Positions 54,951 to 63,867 of a stretch of 64,000 nucleotides of DNA are shown here, piece after piece. Numbering within the stretch: position 1 is the stretch's first letter; each line of letters starts with the position of its first letter. Below the pieces are notes generated by a model. That model did no database searches. It had not been told where the DNA came from and worked only from the letters and a program-made list of their open reading frames with translations. This DNA is from Candidatus Accumulibacter necessarius (GTDB lineage Bacteria > Pseudomonadota > Gammaproteobacteria > Burkholderiales > Rhodocyclaceae), in the NCBI GenBank assembly GCA_017302435.1, contig JAFLDL010000001.1:62001-126000 (forward strand). The letters are read 5' to 3'. The translations under genes were made by a program, and so were the position numbers.

Positions 54951-55345
54951 GCGCGCGTCGTCCCTATGTTCGCTCGATGGACGGTTGGTGGCGGAAAAAC
55001 CCGTTTTTTGTCGAGTACATGATTCACGAGGGCACAGCCCTCTTCGTCGCGGCCTACGCCGGGGTGTTGTTGACTGGGCTGTACCGACTGTCGCAGGGTG
55101 AGGCGGCCTGGAATTCCTGGCTGGCTGCCTTGCAGAGCCCGTGGTACATAAGCTTCCACCTTCTCGCTCTGATCGCCCTGACCTACCATACCTACACTTG
55201 GTTCAAGATCATGCCGCGCACGATGCCGCCGCTGGTCATTGGCGGCAAGCGCCAGCCGGGATGGGTGATCACCGCCGGCGGTCTCGCGGCTGCCGCCGCG
55301 GCGTGTCTCGGTCTGCTCGCTCTGGTATGGGGGATGGCGCGATGA
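54947..55345 (+). CDS. frdC: Fumarate reductase membrane anchor FrdC
   Basis: A 132-residue protein with three membrane helices. The N-terminal [18 protein letters not shown] and [12 protein letters not shown] closely follow E. coli FrdC, including the glutamate (HEG) that corresponds to the Glu needed for quinol oxidation. [15 protein letters not shown] is also Frd-type. The GTG start at 54947 overlaps the frdB stop. This clearly distinguishes the complex from succinate dehydrogenase with SdhCD cytochrome b anchors. Confidence 0.93.
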   Translation: MSARRPYVRSMDGWWRKNPFFVEYMIHEGTALFVAAYAGVLLTGLYRLSQGEAAWNSWLAALQSPWYISFHLLALIALTYHTYTWFKIMPRTMPPLVIGGKRQPGWVITAGGLAAAAAACLGLLALVWGMAR

Positions 55346-55710
55346 AAGCTCCTTTGAAACGTTCCAACGCACCGATCTTCTGGGCCCTGTTCGGAGCTGG
55401 CGGCATGCTTTCGGCGCTCCTCGGGCCGATGCTGGTGTTCATCACCGGTCTGGCCATTCCGCTCGGATTCCTTCTGCCAGCGGACACCATGAGCTACCCG
55501 CGCATGCTGGCCTTCGCCCAGAACTTCATTGGCAAGGGGTTCATCTTTGCGATCATTGCCCTTTTCCTTTGGCACGCGGCGCACCGTATCTTTCATAGCC
55601 TGCACGACATCGGCATCCACGCTGGTACCGGCGCCAAGCTGATCTGTTACGGTTCGGCCATGCTGGGAACACTGGTCGCCGCCTACGCCTTGTTGGCAAT
55701 CGGCTTTTAG
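55342..55710 (+). CDS. frdD: Fumarate reductase membrane anchor FrdD
   Basis: A 122-residue three-helix protein: KRSNAPIFWALFGAGGMLSA, YPRMLAFAQNFIGKGFIFAI, LWHAAHRIFHSLHDIGIHAG are direct equivalents of E. coli FrdD motifs. The ATG at 55342 overlaps the frdC stop. It completes the membrane quinone-binding part. A hairpin follows 30 bases later. Confidence 0.93.
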   Translation: MKAPLKRSNAPIFWALFGAGGMLSALLGPMLVFITGLAIPLGFLLPADTMSYPRMLAFAQNFIGKGFIFAIIALFLWHAAHRIFHSLHDIGIHAGTGAKLICYGSAMLGTLVAAYALLAIGF

Positions 55711-55740
55711 GCGATTAACACCGCCGTGACCTGATGCACT

Positions 55741-55773
55741 GGCCAGCCCGCCGCATCACTCGGCGTGCTGGCC
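55741..55773 (+). terminator. Strong hairpin after frdD, possible terminator
   Basis: GGCCAGCCCGCCG (55741-55753) pairs at 12 of 13 positions with 55761-55773 around a 7-base loop. No T-run follows, so it may stabilise the transcript end instead of causing intrinsic termination. Confidence 0.45.
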
Positions 55774-55909
55774 TGTTGCCGTTGCATTTCCGAGGCTATC
55801 CCAAACCAAACCACGAGTGCGGTATGCTTGTCGGCTCAAGTCCGGTGCGTGCCGATCCAACCGATCTCGCGCGCATCCGGTGGCAACGGGCTGGCAACAA
55901 GGAGAAGCG

Positions 55910-58159
55910 ATGGCCAAGCAGATAGTGGTTTGCATGGATGGGACCTGGAACGACCCCATCGAGCAGACCAATGTATACCGATTATTTGAGATGCTGCCCG
56001 GCGAAGAGCAGCAGGTCGAGGAAAGCGGACCGATCCGCTCGCATCTCGTCAAGAGCGGCGAGCGGCTCGCCGCCTTCTATCTGGAAAGCATCGGCAACGG
56101 TGGCCGGACCCAGGGAGTACTCGGCGGCACGCAGGGAATCGGTTTGCACGACAGCATGATCGACGCCTATCTATTGATCTCTCAGGTCTATCAGCGGGGC
56201 GACAAGATATGGCTTTTTGGCTTCTCGCGCGGCGCCTGGGCCGCCCGCAGTCTGGGGGCCTTCATTGCTTACTCAGGCCTGATCCCGGCGGTGGATGCCG
56301 ACAACGACGGCGCGGCCGACGAAGCCGAAAAAATCTGGCTTGGCTATAAGGAAGGTCGCGGCAAGAAGCGCGGTGATCGCTTCTGGAAGTATCACGACGA
56401 CATCCCCATTCGCATGATCGGTGTCTGGGATACCGTCGGCAAGTTGGGCGTGCCACTATTCAGCGGCCTGCGCCTGGTCGACCGGGACGAACTTCGCTTC
56501 CTGGCTTTCAGCAACCGCGAACTCAGTCCGCGTGTCGCGCACGGTCGCCAGGCCCTGGCCATTGACGAGGAACGCGCCGACTTTCCACCGACGCTGTGGG
56601 AGGAGCGCGAGGGTATCAAACAGGTCTGGTTCGCGGGCGCGCATGCCGATGTCGGGGGCGGCTACGAAAGCCACGGCCTCTCGGACATTGCGCTGGAATG
56701 GATGATGCAGGAGGTTAACGATCTTGATGCCGGCCTGCGGCTCTTGCCCAGTCAACTCAGCCAGGCGCTGGCGCCCGACGGCCTGGAGGACAGGCACGAC
56801 GAAACCCGCGGGCCGGTTTGGCGGACGCGACCGGACGACAAACGCAAGATCCCCGACGATGCCGAACTCCATCACAGCGTTCTGGAGCGCCTGCGGCAGC
56901 GGGCCGATTACCGACCGAAGGCCCTCGAAGATGTTGCGGCTTGCGCCGACTTCTACCGGGAGGACGAGCCGCGTCCCGAAGAGCAATTGCAGCAGGAGCG
57001 GGAAGCACTGCCATTCCGCAAGCTGCCGGTGGATGGTTCGACGCGCTTCCCGGCCTATGCCCACAAGTGGTGGAACGCCTCGGGCGTCGAAGTCGACGTG
57101 GGCGAACGCTATCGCATCGAGGCCAGCGGCGCCTGGATCGACAAGGTAACGCCCGCGGGTGCCGACGGTTATCAATCCAAGGCGTGGCTCAGTCACCTCG
57201 CGGAAGGTAGCCGGCGCCTGGAAGAACGCCCATGGTTTTCGCTGGTCGCGGCCATTCATTCCCGCCCCGACCTCGAGGCCAACAATCCTGACTCGGAGAA
57301 CCTGCTGACTGGGTTGATCGAAAGCGCCGTGCACGGCGTGGCGCGCATCGACGACGAAAGCAGCCTCATCGCCACTCCGAACGGCTGTGAAATAGAGATC
57401 ATCGAACCGGGCTTTCTGTACTTTTTTGCCAACGACTCGTCGTTTGCCTACGGCGATAACAGCGGCTTTCTGACCGTCGAGGTGACCCGGCTCCCCTGGT
57501 TGGCCGAGCTCGACCAGAAACCAGCGCCAACAGCTCAGTCAGTCCCCGGCAGCCTTGAACTGAAACTTTACTTCAGTCCCGGAAGCTGTTCACTGGCGCC
57601 ACACATCGCCCTGCGCGAGGCCGGTCTCGACTTCGACCTCGTCCGCGTCGATATCCGCGAGCGACGGCTGCCCGACGGCGGCGATTTTGACGCCATCAAC
57701 CCGAAGGGCTACGTACCGGTCCTCGAACTTGACGATGGCGTCTATCTGACCGAAGTCCTGGCCATCGTGCAATACATCGCCGACCGCATCCCGGAGAGTG
57801 GCCTGGCACCACGACCCTACACGCTCGAACGCTACCAGTTGCAGGAGTGGCTCGGTTTCATCAGCTCCGAACTGCACAAGGCTTTCGTCCCCCTGTTCAA
57901 ACCGGACACGCCGGCAGAGTACAAAGGCTGTTTAAGGGAAAACGTCGCCGCACGGCTGGACTACGTCGCGGCTCGTCTGGAGGGCAGGAACTACTTGCTG
58001 GGTGACCAATTCACCGTCGCCGACGGCTACCTGTTTACCGTCCTCGGCTGGGGCAGGGCGGTAGAGATCGAACTTGACCGTTGGCCGACGCTGCTCGCTT
58101 TTCAGGAGCGCGTCAGCCAACGCCAGAGTGTTCGCGAGGCCTTGAAGGCGGAAGAGTGA
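55910..58159 (+). CDS. Fusion of DUF2235 (Tle1-like) lipase and glutathione S-transferase
   Basis: A 749-residue fusion. Residues 1-330 are a DUF2235 alpha/beta hydrolase: MAKQIVVCMDGTWND, the nucleophile elbow GFSRGAWAAR (Ser106), GVWDTVGKLG and AGAHADVGGGY, as in T6SS phospholipase Tle1. Residues about 375-535 form a beta-rich middle domain (AHKWWNASGVEVDVGERYRI). After a linker (QKPAPTAQSVPGS), residues 548-749 are a full bacterial GST: LKLYFSPGSCSLAPHIALRE, INPKGYVPVLELDDG, TEVLAIVQYIADRIPES, LLGDQFTVADGYLFTVLGW. The ATG at 55910 follows AAGGAGAAGCG. No internal ATG begins the GST, so the fusion is real in this sequence. No signal peptide. Confidence 0.9.
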   Translation: MAKQIVVCMDGTWNDPIEQTNVYRLFEMLPGEEQQVEESGPIRSHLVKSGERLAAFYLESIGNGGRTQGVLGGTQGIGLHDSMIDAYLLISQVYQRGDKIWLFGFSRGAWAARSLGAFIAYSGLIPAVDADNDGAADEAEKIWLGYKEGRGKKRGDRFWKYHDDIPIRMIGVWDTVGKLGVPLFSGLRLVDRDELRFLAFSNRELSPRVAHGRQALAIDEERADFPPTLWEEREGIKQVWFAGAHADVGGGYESHGLSDIALEWMMQEVNDLDAGLRLLPSQLSQALAPDGLEDRHDETRGPVWRTRPDDKRKIPDDAELHHSVLERLRQRADYRPKALEDVAACADFYREDEPRPEEQLQQEREALPFRKLPVDGSTRFPAYAHKWWNASGVEVDVGERYRIEASGAWIDKVTPAGADGYQSKAWLSHLAEGSRRLEERPWFSLVAAIHSRPDLEANNPDSENLLTGLIESAVHGVARIDDESSLIATPNGCEIEIIEPGFLYFFANDSSFAYGDNSGFLTVEVTRLPWLAELDQKPAPTAQSVPGSLELKLYFSPGSCSLAPHIALREAGLDFDLVRVDIRERRLPDGGDFDAINPKGYVPVLELDDGVYLTEVLAIVQYIADRIPESGLAPRPYTLERYQLQEWLGFISSELHKAFVPLFKPDTPAEYKGCLRENVAARLDYVAARLEGRNYLLGDQFTVADGYLFTVLGWGRAVEIELDRWPTLLAFQERVSQRQSVREALKAEE

Positions 58160-58216
58160 CCAGTCTTCGCCCGGCCTGGCTCAACAAGCCTGGTTTCGCG
58201 AGTGGGTCAGCGCCCG

Positions 58217-58238
58217 CGGGCGTCTCCGGCGACGCCCG
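58217..58238. terminator. Hairpin between convergent genes
   Basis: A perfect 8-bp stem (CGGGCGTC at 58217-58224 with 58231-58238) and 6-base loop lie between the convergent fusion gene and ppk2. It could act as a bidirectional terminator; no flanking T-run is seen. Confidence 0.4.
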
Positions 58239-58275
58239 ACCGGGGCTGTCGATCAAAATGTAACGGCTGATCGGC

Positions 58276-59169
58276 TCAATAGACTTCCGGCACGTACTTC
58301 AATGGCAGCCGGGGTTCCTCGTAGTCACCGGGCTTTTGCCGCTTCGGCAGGACGATTTTCGGCGCCTTGGGGACCTCGTAAGGAATGCTGCTCAGGATGT
58401 GCTTGATGATGTTCAGTCGCACGCGTTTCTTGTCGTCGGAACGGGCTACATACCACGGTGCCCACTCGGTATCCGTCTCCCGGAACATGTCGTCGCGGGC
58501 GCGCGAGTAGTCGTACCAGCGGCTGTACGACTTGAGGTCCATCGGCGACAGCTTCCATTGCTTGCGCGGATCGGTGATGCGCGCTTCGAGCCGGCGGGTC
58601 TGCTCGTCCATGTCGACTTCCAGCCAATACTTGAGCAGGATGATGTTGTTGAACTTGCCGACCAGCAGCTTCTCGAACAGTGGCGCCATCTTGAGAAAAC
58701 CCTGTACCTGCTCTTCCGTAGCGAAGCCCATGACGCGCTCGACACCGGCGCGGTTGTACCAGCTCCGGTCGAAGATCACCACCTCGCCGGCAGCCGGCAT
58801 GTGCGGCAGATAGCGCTGGGCGTACATCTGGGTCTTTTCCCGATCAGTTGGAGCGGGCAGGGCGACGACCCGGAAGACGCGCGGGCTGACGCGGCCGGTG
58901 ATGGCCTTGATCGTACCGCCCTTGCCGGCCCCGTCACGGCCTTCGAAGAGTATCACCACCTTGAGGCCCTTCTCGATCACCCAGGATTGCAGATGCACCA
59001 GCTCAGCTTCGAGCTTCTCGAGTTCCTTCAGGTAAGCGCGGTTGGACATCTTTTTCGCTGGCGCTGCCGGGGTCTCGCTGTCGGTCTGCTCCACCGGCAG
59101 ATCCGGGTTGACCACCTCACGGACTTTGGCCTTCTTCGCCTGCTTGTCTTTCTTGCCCTTCTTGCTCAT
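58276..59169 (-). CDS. ppk2: Polyphosphate kinase 2 (class I PPK2)
   Basis: A 297-residue PPK2. Walker A is EGRDGAGKGGTIK, the lid region FRVVALPAPTDRE follows, Walker B is VVIFDRSWYNRAGVERVMGF, and KYWLEVDMDEQTRRLEARI and WAPWYVARSDDKKRVRLNII are family motifs. It uses polyphosphate to phosphorylate nucleoside diphosphates. The first 45 residues are a lysine-rich, disordered tail (KKGKKDKQAKKAK). The single-domain size fits class I. The gene appears monocistronic. Confidence 0.95.
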   Translation of the reverse strand: MSKKGKKDKQAKKAKVREVVNPDLPVEQTDSETPAAPAKKMSNRAYLKELEKLEAELVHLQSWVIEKGLKVVILFEGRDGAGKGGTIKAITGRVSPRVFRVVALPAPTDREKTQMYAQRYLPHMPAAGEVVIFDRSWYNRAGVERVMGFATEEQVQGFLKMAPLFEKLLVGKFNNIILLKYWLEVDMDEQTRRLEARITDPRKQWKLSPMDLKSYSRWYDYSRARDDMFRETDTEWAPWYVARSDDKKRVRLNIIKHILSSIPYEVPKAPKIVLPKRQKPGDYEEPRLPLKYVPEVY

Positions 59170-59234
59170 TGACTTCTCCTCTGGATACGCTTTGATGGAC
59201 TGCTCTTGTGGACGCCCGCCTTGTGGCAGCAGGC

Positions 59235-60671
59235 CTATTGCGCTGGGGTAGAGTCCGTCCCGGCCCCCGCGTCGGTCACCTTCTCGGCCTCGCTCACCCA
59301 GCCGCCACCCATTGCCAGGTAAAGATTGATCATCGCCTGGAATTCGACCTGCTGCGTCTGCGTGTACTGCAGTTGAACGTTGAACAGGCTACGCTCGGCG
59401 TCGAGCACTTCGATGTAGCTGGTGTAGCCGTTGTCGTAGCGCAGGCGCGCGGTAGCCGAGTACTGCTGCAGTGCCTCGACCTGGCGCTTCTGCACCTTGA
59501 GTTGTTCGCGCGTCCGGTCCTGGCTGATGAGCGAGTCGTTGACTTCGCGGAAGGCCTCCTGGATCGCTTTCTGGTAAGCAAACAGCGCCTGCTGCTGCGA
59601 CGCTTCGGCAGCCTGCACCTGACCGGCAATGGCGCCGGCGGTGAAGATCGGTAGGCTGATCGGCGAGCCGTAATTCCACACCTTGTTCTGGCTGTTGAAC
59701 AGATTGCTCAGGCTGGTGCTGGAGTAGCCGAAGAGGCCGGTCAGCGAGATCGTCGGGAAGTAGGCTGCTTTGGCGGCTCCAATCAGCGCGTTGGCAGCGA
59801 TCAGATTCTGCTCGGCGCGCCGGATGTCGGGCCTGCGTTCAAGCAAATCTGACGGCAGGCCAGCCGGGATAGCCGGCAGTGCCAGCTGATCGATCGTCTT
59901 GCCACGCAGTATTGGGCCCGGGTTGCGGCCGAGCAGCACGCTCAGCCCGTTTTCCTGTTGGGCGATGGCTTTCTCCAGCGGCGGGATCGTGGCCAGAGCT
60001 TCCTCATACTGCGATCTGTTCTGGCTTAGTTCGAGGACCGATATGATGCCCCCCTCAAAGCGCAGCTTGAAGAGATCGTACGACTCGCCACGGCTCTTGG
60101 CCGTCTCCCTGGCAATCTCCAGTTGGCGATCGAGGTTCCGCAGGTTGATGTAGGCGCCAGCGACGCTGCCGACCAGTGAGAGGATGACGCCTCGCCGGCC
60201 TTCCTCGCTGGCCAGGAGCTGGGCCCGCGCCGCTTCGCTCTGGCGGCGAATGCGGCCCCAGATGTCGATCTCCCAGCTGGCGTTCAACACCGCGTTGTAG
60301 CTGTTGTAGGTCTGCCCACCACCGGCGCCGATCACTACCGCGCTGACGTCTTTCTGCCGTCTGGCTTCATAGCCGGCGCCTATCTGCGGGAAGAGGCCGG
60401 AACGAACGAATCCGTAATTGCCGGCGAATTCCTCGACGCGCGCGGCAGCGATCATCAGATCCTTGTTTTCCCGCAGCGCAGTCGTCACCAGGTCGTTGAG
60501 CACCGGGTCATCCAGTTGCTCCCACCAGGCGGTGTTGGCGAGATCGCGGGCGTCCTGTTCGCTGAGGCGCCAGCCGACCGGCGTGTCGACCGGCGGGCGG
60601 ACGTAGTCGGGTCCGACCATGCAACCGCTGGCCGTCAGCGCCAGCAATGTGACGAGCAGTGGCTTACGCAT
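59235..60671 (-). CDS. RND efflux outer-membrane lipoprotein (NodT/OprM family)
   Basis: A 478-residue TolC-like outer-membrane factor. The N-terminus MRKPLLVTLLALTASGCMVG is a lipoprotein signal with lipobox ASGC. Family motifs are WWEQLDDPVLNDLV, NLDRQLEIARET, LLGRNPGPI, LPSDLLERRPDIRRAEQNLIA and YLAMGGGW. The ATG at 60671 overlaps the pump gene stop by 8 bases; 15 upstream codons lack signal features. It completes the efflux channel across the outer membrane. Confidence 0.94.
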   Translation of the reverse strand: MRKPLLVTLLALTASGCMVGPDYVRPPVDTPVGWRLSEQDARDLANTAWWEQLDDPVLNDLVTTALRENKDLMIAAARVEEFAGNYGFVRSGLFPQIGAGYEARRQKDVSAVVIGAGGGQTYNSYNAVLNASWEIDIWGRIRRQSEAARAQLLASEEGRRGVILSLVGSVAGAYINLRNLDRQLEIARETAKSRGESYDLFKLRFEGGIISVLELSQNRSQYEEALATIPPLEKAIAQQENGLSVLLGRNPGPILRGKTIDQLALPAIPAGLPSDLLERRPDIRRAEQNLIAANALIGAAKAAYFPTISLTGLFGYSSTSLSNLFNSQNKVWNYGSPISLPIFTAGAIAGQVQAAEASQQQALFAYQKAIQEAFREVNDSLISQDRTREQLKVQKRQVEALQQYSATARLRYDNGYTSYIEVLDAERSLFNVQLQYTQTQQVEFQAMINLYLAMGGGWVSEAEKVTDAGAGTDSTPAQ

Positions 60672-63600
60672 GGCGATCACCCTCCTCTCCAGTCGGCGTC
60701 TCGAGCTTGCCGGCATCCCCCTCGCCAGACTCCTTATGGCGCACCCCGGTGGCTCCCTTGTGACTGAACTTTTCGACGACGTAGAAAGTCACCGGGATGA
60801 TGAAGATCGCGAGGCAGGTGGCCGCCAGCATGCCGCCGATCACTGCGCTGCCCATCACCTGCCGCGAAATGGCGCCGGCGCCACTGGCAATCGCCAGCGG
60901 TACGCAGCCGAGGATGAAGGCGAACGACGTCATCAGGATCGGTCGCAGCCGCAGTTGCGCGCCCTTGAGCGTCGCGTCGGCGAGCGACAGCTCGCCCTTT
61001 TCGTACTCCATCTTGGCGAACTCGACGATCAGGATCGCGTTCTTCGCTGCCAGACCGATCAGCATCACCAGGCCGATCTGCGCATAGACGTTGAGTTCCT
61101 GGCCACGCAACAGCAGCGCGAAGAAGGCGCCGGCGACGGCGATCGGCGTACCCAGCAGTACCGAGAACGGCAGCGACCAGCTTTCGTACTGCGCTGCCAG
61201 GATGAGGAAGACGCAGAGGAGCGAAAAACCAAAGATGAGCGCTGGTGAGACGCCCTGCTGTGCTTTTTGCTCCTGGAACGACATTCCCGAGTAGTCGTAA
61301 CCCATTTCGCTCGGCATCGTTTCGGCGAAAACCGCTTCGAGTGCCCGCATGACCTGCGTCGAACTGTAGCCGGGCGCCGCCGATGCGTTGATCTGGGCAC
61401 TGCGGTACAGGTTGTAGCGCATCGTGAATTCCGGGCCGGAGATATTGCGGATCGACGTCAGCGCCGACAGCGGCACCGCCTCGCCCTTGTTGTTGCGCAC
61501 GTAGAACTGCCCGACGTTCTCGATGTTGGTCCGATAGTCGCCCTCGGCCTGGACGTACACCTGCCACTGGCGCCCGAAGCGGTTGAAGTAGTTGATGAAG
61601 CCGCTGCCGAGGAAGCTCTGCAGCGTCTTGTACACGTCGCTGAGGACGACGCCCTGTTTGAGCACCTTTTCCTGGTCGACGTCGATGAACAGTTGCGGAA
61701 CGGTTGGCCTGAAGGTCGTTGAAACGCTGGCGAGCTCCGGGCGTTTTCTCGCGGCTTCGAGGAACTTGGTGGTGTTCTCGGCGAGGAAGGCGATGTCCTT
61801 GCCGGCACGGTCCTGAAGCACGAAGGTGGCACCGCCAGAGGTACCGACCCCCTGGATGGCCGGCGGCGGAAACGCAAAGGCGATGGCGCCGGGGATGGTG
61901 GCAAGCCGCTTGGTCAGCTCGGCCTTGATCGCGGTGTACTGCTCTTCAGGCTGCTTACGTTCTGCCCAGTTCTTGAGCGTGACGAAGAAGAAGGCGCTGT
62001 AAGTATTTGTCACCTGGCTGAGCATGCTGTAGCCGACGACCGTGGTCGTGTATTGGACGCCCGGCACCTTCATGATCAGATCTTCAGCCTGGGCGGCAAT
62101 TTCCGACGTGCGTTGCAGCGACGACGCATCGGGAAGCTGGACCGCTGCAAAGACGTAACCTTGATCTTCATCCGGGAGGAAACCGGCGGGGACCAGCTTG
62201 CCAAAGAAGCCGGCGCTTGCCGTGACGCCGACCAGAAAGACGAGGCTGATCAGGCTCCTGCGGATGGCGATGCGGCAGACGCCGACGTAGCCGCCGGTGA
62301 CGCGGCCGAATACTCCGTTGAACCAGTCGTAGAACTTCTGTAGCGGGCCGCTGCCCTTGACCTTGGGTCTGAGCAGAAGCGCGCAGAGGGCGGGGCTCAG
62401 GGTCAGTGCGTTGAACGCCGAGATGATCACCGAAATGGCGATGGTGACCGCGAACTGCTGGTAGAGCTGGCCGGTAATCCCCGGAATGAAGGCGGTCGGC
62501 ACGAAGACGGCGGCCAGGATGACGGCGATGGCGATTACCGGGCCAGTGACCTCCTCCATGGCTCTCAGCGTCGCGTCCTTCGGTGACAGGCCGTGCTCGA
62601 TATGGTGTTCGACCGCTTCGACAACAACGATGGCATCATCGACCACGAGACCGATCGCCAGCACCAGCCCGAACAGCGACAGCGTGTTGATCGAGAAGCC
62701 AAACATCGGGAACAGCATGAAGGTGCCGACCAGCGACACGGGCACCGCCAGCAACGGAATCAGCGTCGCCCGCCAGCCCTGCAGGAAGACGAAAACGACG
62801 ATCATCACCAGCACCAGCGCTTCGAACAGCGTGCGCTTGATCTCCTTGATGCCTTCGGTGACCGACAGCGTCGTGTCGAGGGCGATGACGTAATCGAGGT
62901 CGGGCGGGAAGCTCTGCTTGATCTTCTCCATCAGCTTCTTGGCGCCGTCCGCTGCGTCGAGGGCATTGGCGCCAGGCATCTGGTAGAGGGCGATGAGAGC
63001 AGCCGGCTTGCCGTTGAGCCGACCCTGCTGGCTGTAGGTCTGGGCACCGAGTTCGATCCGGGCGACATCGCTGACGCGAACGATCGAGCCGTCGGGGTTG
63101 GCGCGCAGGACGATCTTGCCGAAATCCTCGACATTCTCCAGCCGCCCCTGGGCGCGCACCGCGTAGGTGTACTCCTGACCCGGCGGCACCGGCTCGGCGC
63201 CGATCGTTCCGGCCGGATTGACCGTGTTCTGGGCGTTGACCGCGTTGACGATCTCGGGAATCGTGATGTTCAGCTTGGCCAGCTGGTCGGGCCTGACCCA
63301 CAGCCGCATCGCGTACTGGCCTGCGCCAAATACCGTGACGCTGGCGATTCCCTTGACCCGCGTCATCTGGTCGTTGATGTTGATGTAGGCGTAGTTGGCG
63401 AGGAAGATGTTGTCGTAGGTGCCGTTCGGCGAGTAAAGCGCGAACATGACCAGCGGCGACGAGGTCGACTTGGCGACGGTGACGCCGTAGTTGCGCACGT
63501 CCGACGGCAGTTGGGCCTCGGCCTGGCCTTCGCGCATCTGGGCGAGCAACTGGTCGGTGTTGGCGTCGGTGCCCAGTGCGAAGTTGACGTACAGCGTGGA

Positions 63601-63861
63601 CTGGCCATTGTTGGCGTTGATTGAATACATGTAGTCCATGTTGTCGACGCCCGACATCTGCTGCTCGATCGGGGTGGCCACCGCCTGTTCGACAGTCAGT
63701 GCGTCGGCGCCGGTATAGGTGCTGCTGACATTGATCTGTGGCGGAACGATGTTCGGGAACTGTGCGGTCGGCAGCCCAGACATGGCGACCAGGCCGACGA
63801 TGGTCATCAGGATCGAGATGACCATGGCGACGATCGGCCGATTGATGAAGAACTTGGACAT
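60664..63861 (-). CDS. RND multidrug efflux pump (AcrB/MexB, HAE1 family)
   Basis: A 1065-residue inner-membrane pump. The start MSKFFINRPIVAMVISILMTI is typical, followed by GLPTAQFPNIVPPQINVSSTY, the proton-relay aspartates in GLVVDDAIVVVEAVEHH, and the C-terminal GLAAKNAILIVEFAKMEYE. Length and domain order match AcrB. The first gene of the operon (adaptor) lies upstream on the minus strand at the window edge. No regulator gene is visible here. Confidence 0.97.
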   Translation of the reverse strand: MSKFFINRPIVAMVISILMTIVGLVAMSGLPTAQFPNIVPPQINVSSTYTGADALTVEQAVATPIEQQMSGVDNMDYMYSINANNGQSTLYVNFALGTDANTDQLLAQMREGQAEAQLPSDVRNYGVTVAKSTSSPLVMFALYSPNGTYDNIFLANYAYININDQMTRVKGIASVTVFGAGQYAMRLWVRPDQLAKLNITIPEIVNAVNAQNTVNPAGTIGAEPVPPGQEYTYAVRAQGRLENVEDFGKIVLRANPDGSIVRVSDVARIELGAQTYSQQGRLNGKPAALIALYQMPGANALDAADGAKKLMEKIKQSFPPDLDYVIALDTTLSVTEGIKEIKRTLFEALVLVMIVVFVFLQGWRATLIPLLAVPVSLVGTFMLFPMFGFSINTLSLFGLVLAIGLVVDDAIVVVEAVEHHIEHGLSPKDATLRAMEEVTGPVIAIAVILAAVFVPTAFIPGITGQLYQQFAVTIAISVIISAFNALTLSPALCALLLRPKVKGSGPLQKFYDWFNGVFGRVTGGYVGVCRIAIRRSLISLVFLVGVTASAGFFGKLVPAGFLPDEDQGYVFAAVQLPDASSLQRTSEIAAQAEDLIMKVPGVQYTTTVVGYSMLSQVTNTYSAFFFVTLKNWAERKQPEEQYTAIKAELTKRLATIPGAIAFAFPPPAIQGVGTSGGATFVLQDRAGKDIAFLAENTTKFLEAARKRPELASVSTTFRPTVPQLFIDVDQEKVLKQGVVLSDVYKTLQSFLGSGFINYFNRFGRQWQVYVQAEGDYRTNIENVGQFYVRNNKGEAVPLSALTSIRNISGPEFTMRYNLYRSAQINASAAPGYSSTQVMRALEAVFAETMPSEMGYDYSGMSFQEQKAQQGVSPALIFGFSLLCVFLILAAQYESWSLPFSVLLGTPIAVAGAFFALLLRGQELNVYAQIGLVMLIGLAAKNAILIVEFAKMEYEKGELSLADATLKGAQLRLRPILMTSFAFILGCVPLAIASGAGAISRQVMGSAVIGGMLAATCLAIFIIPVTFYVVEKFSHKGATGVRHKESGEGDAGKLETPTGEEGDRHA

Positions 63862-63867
63862 GGCCGC

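Noticed and set aside
52415-55710. Succinate dehydrogenase sdhABCD
   Set aside because: The two anchor proteins match FrdC and FrdD motif by motif and lack the SdhC/SdhD heme-b type sequence.
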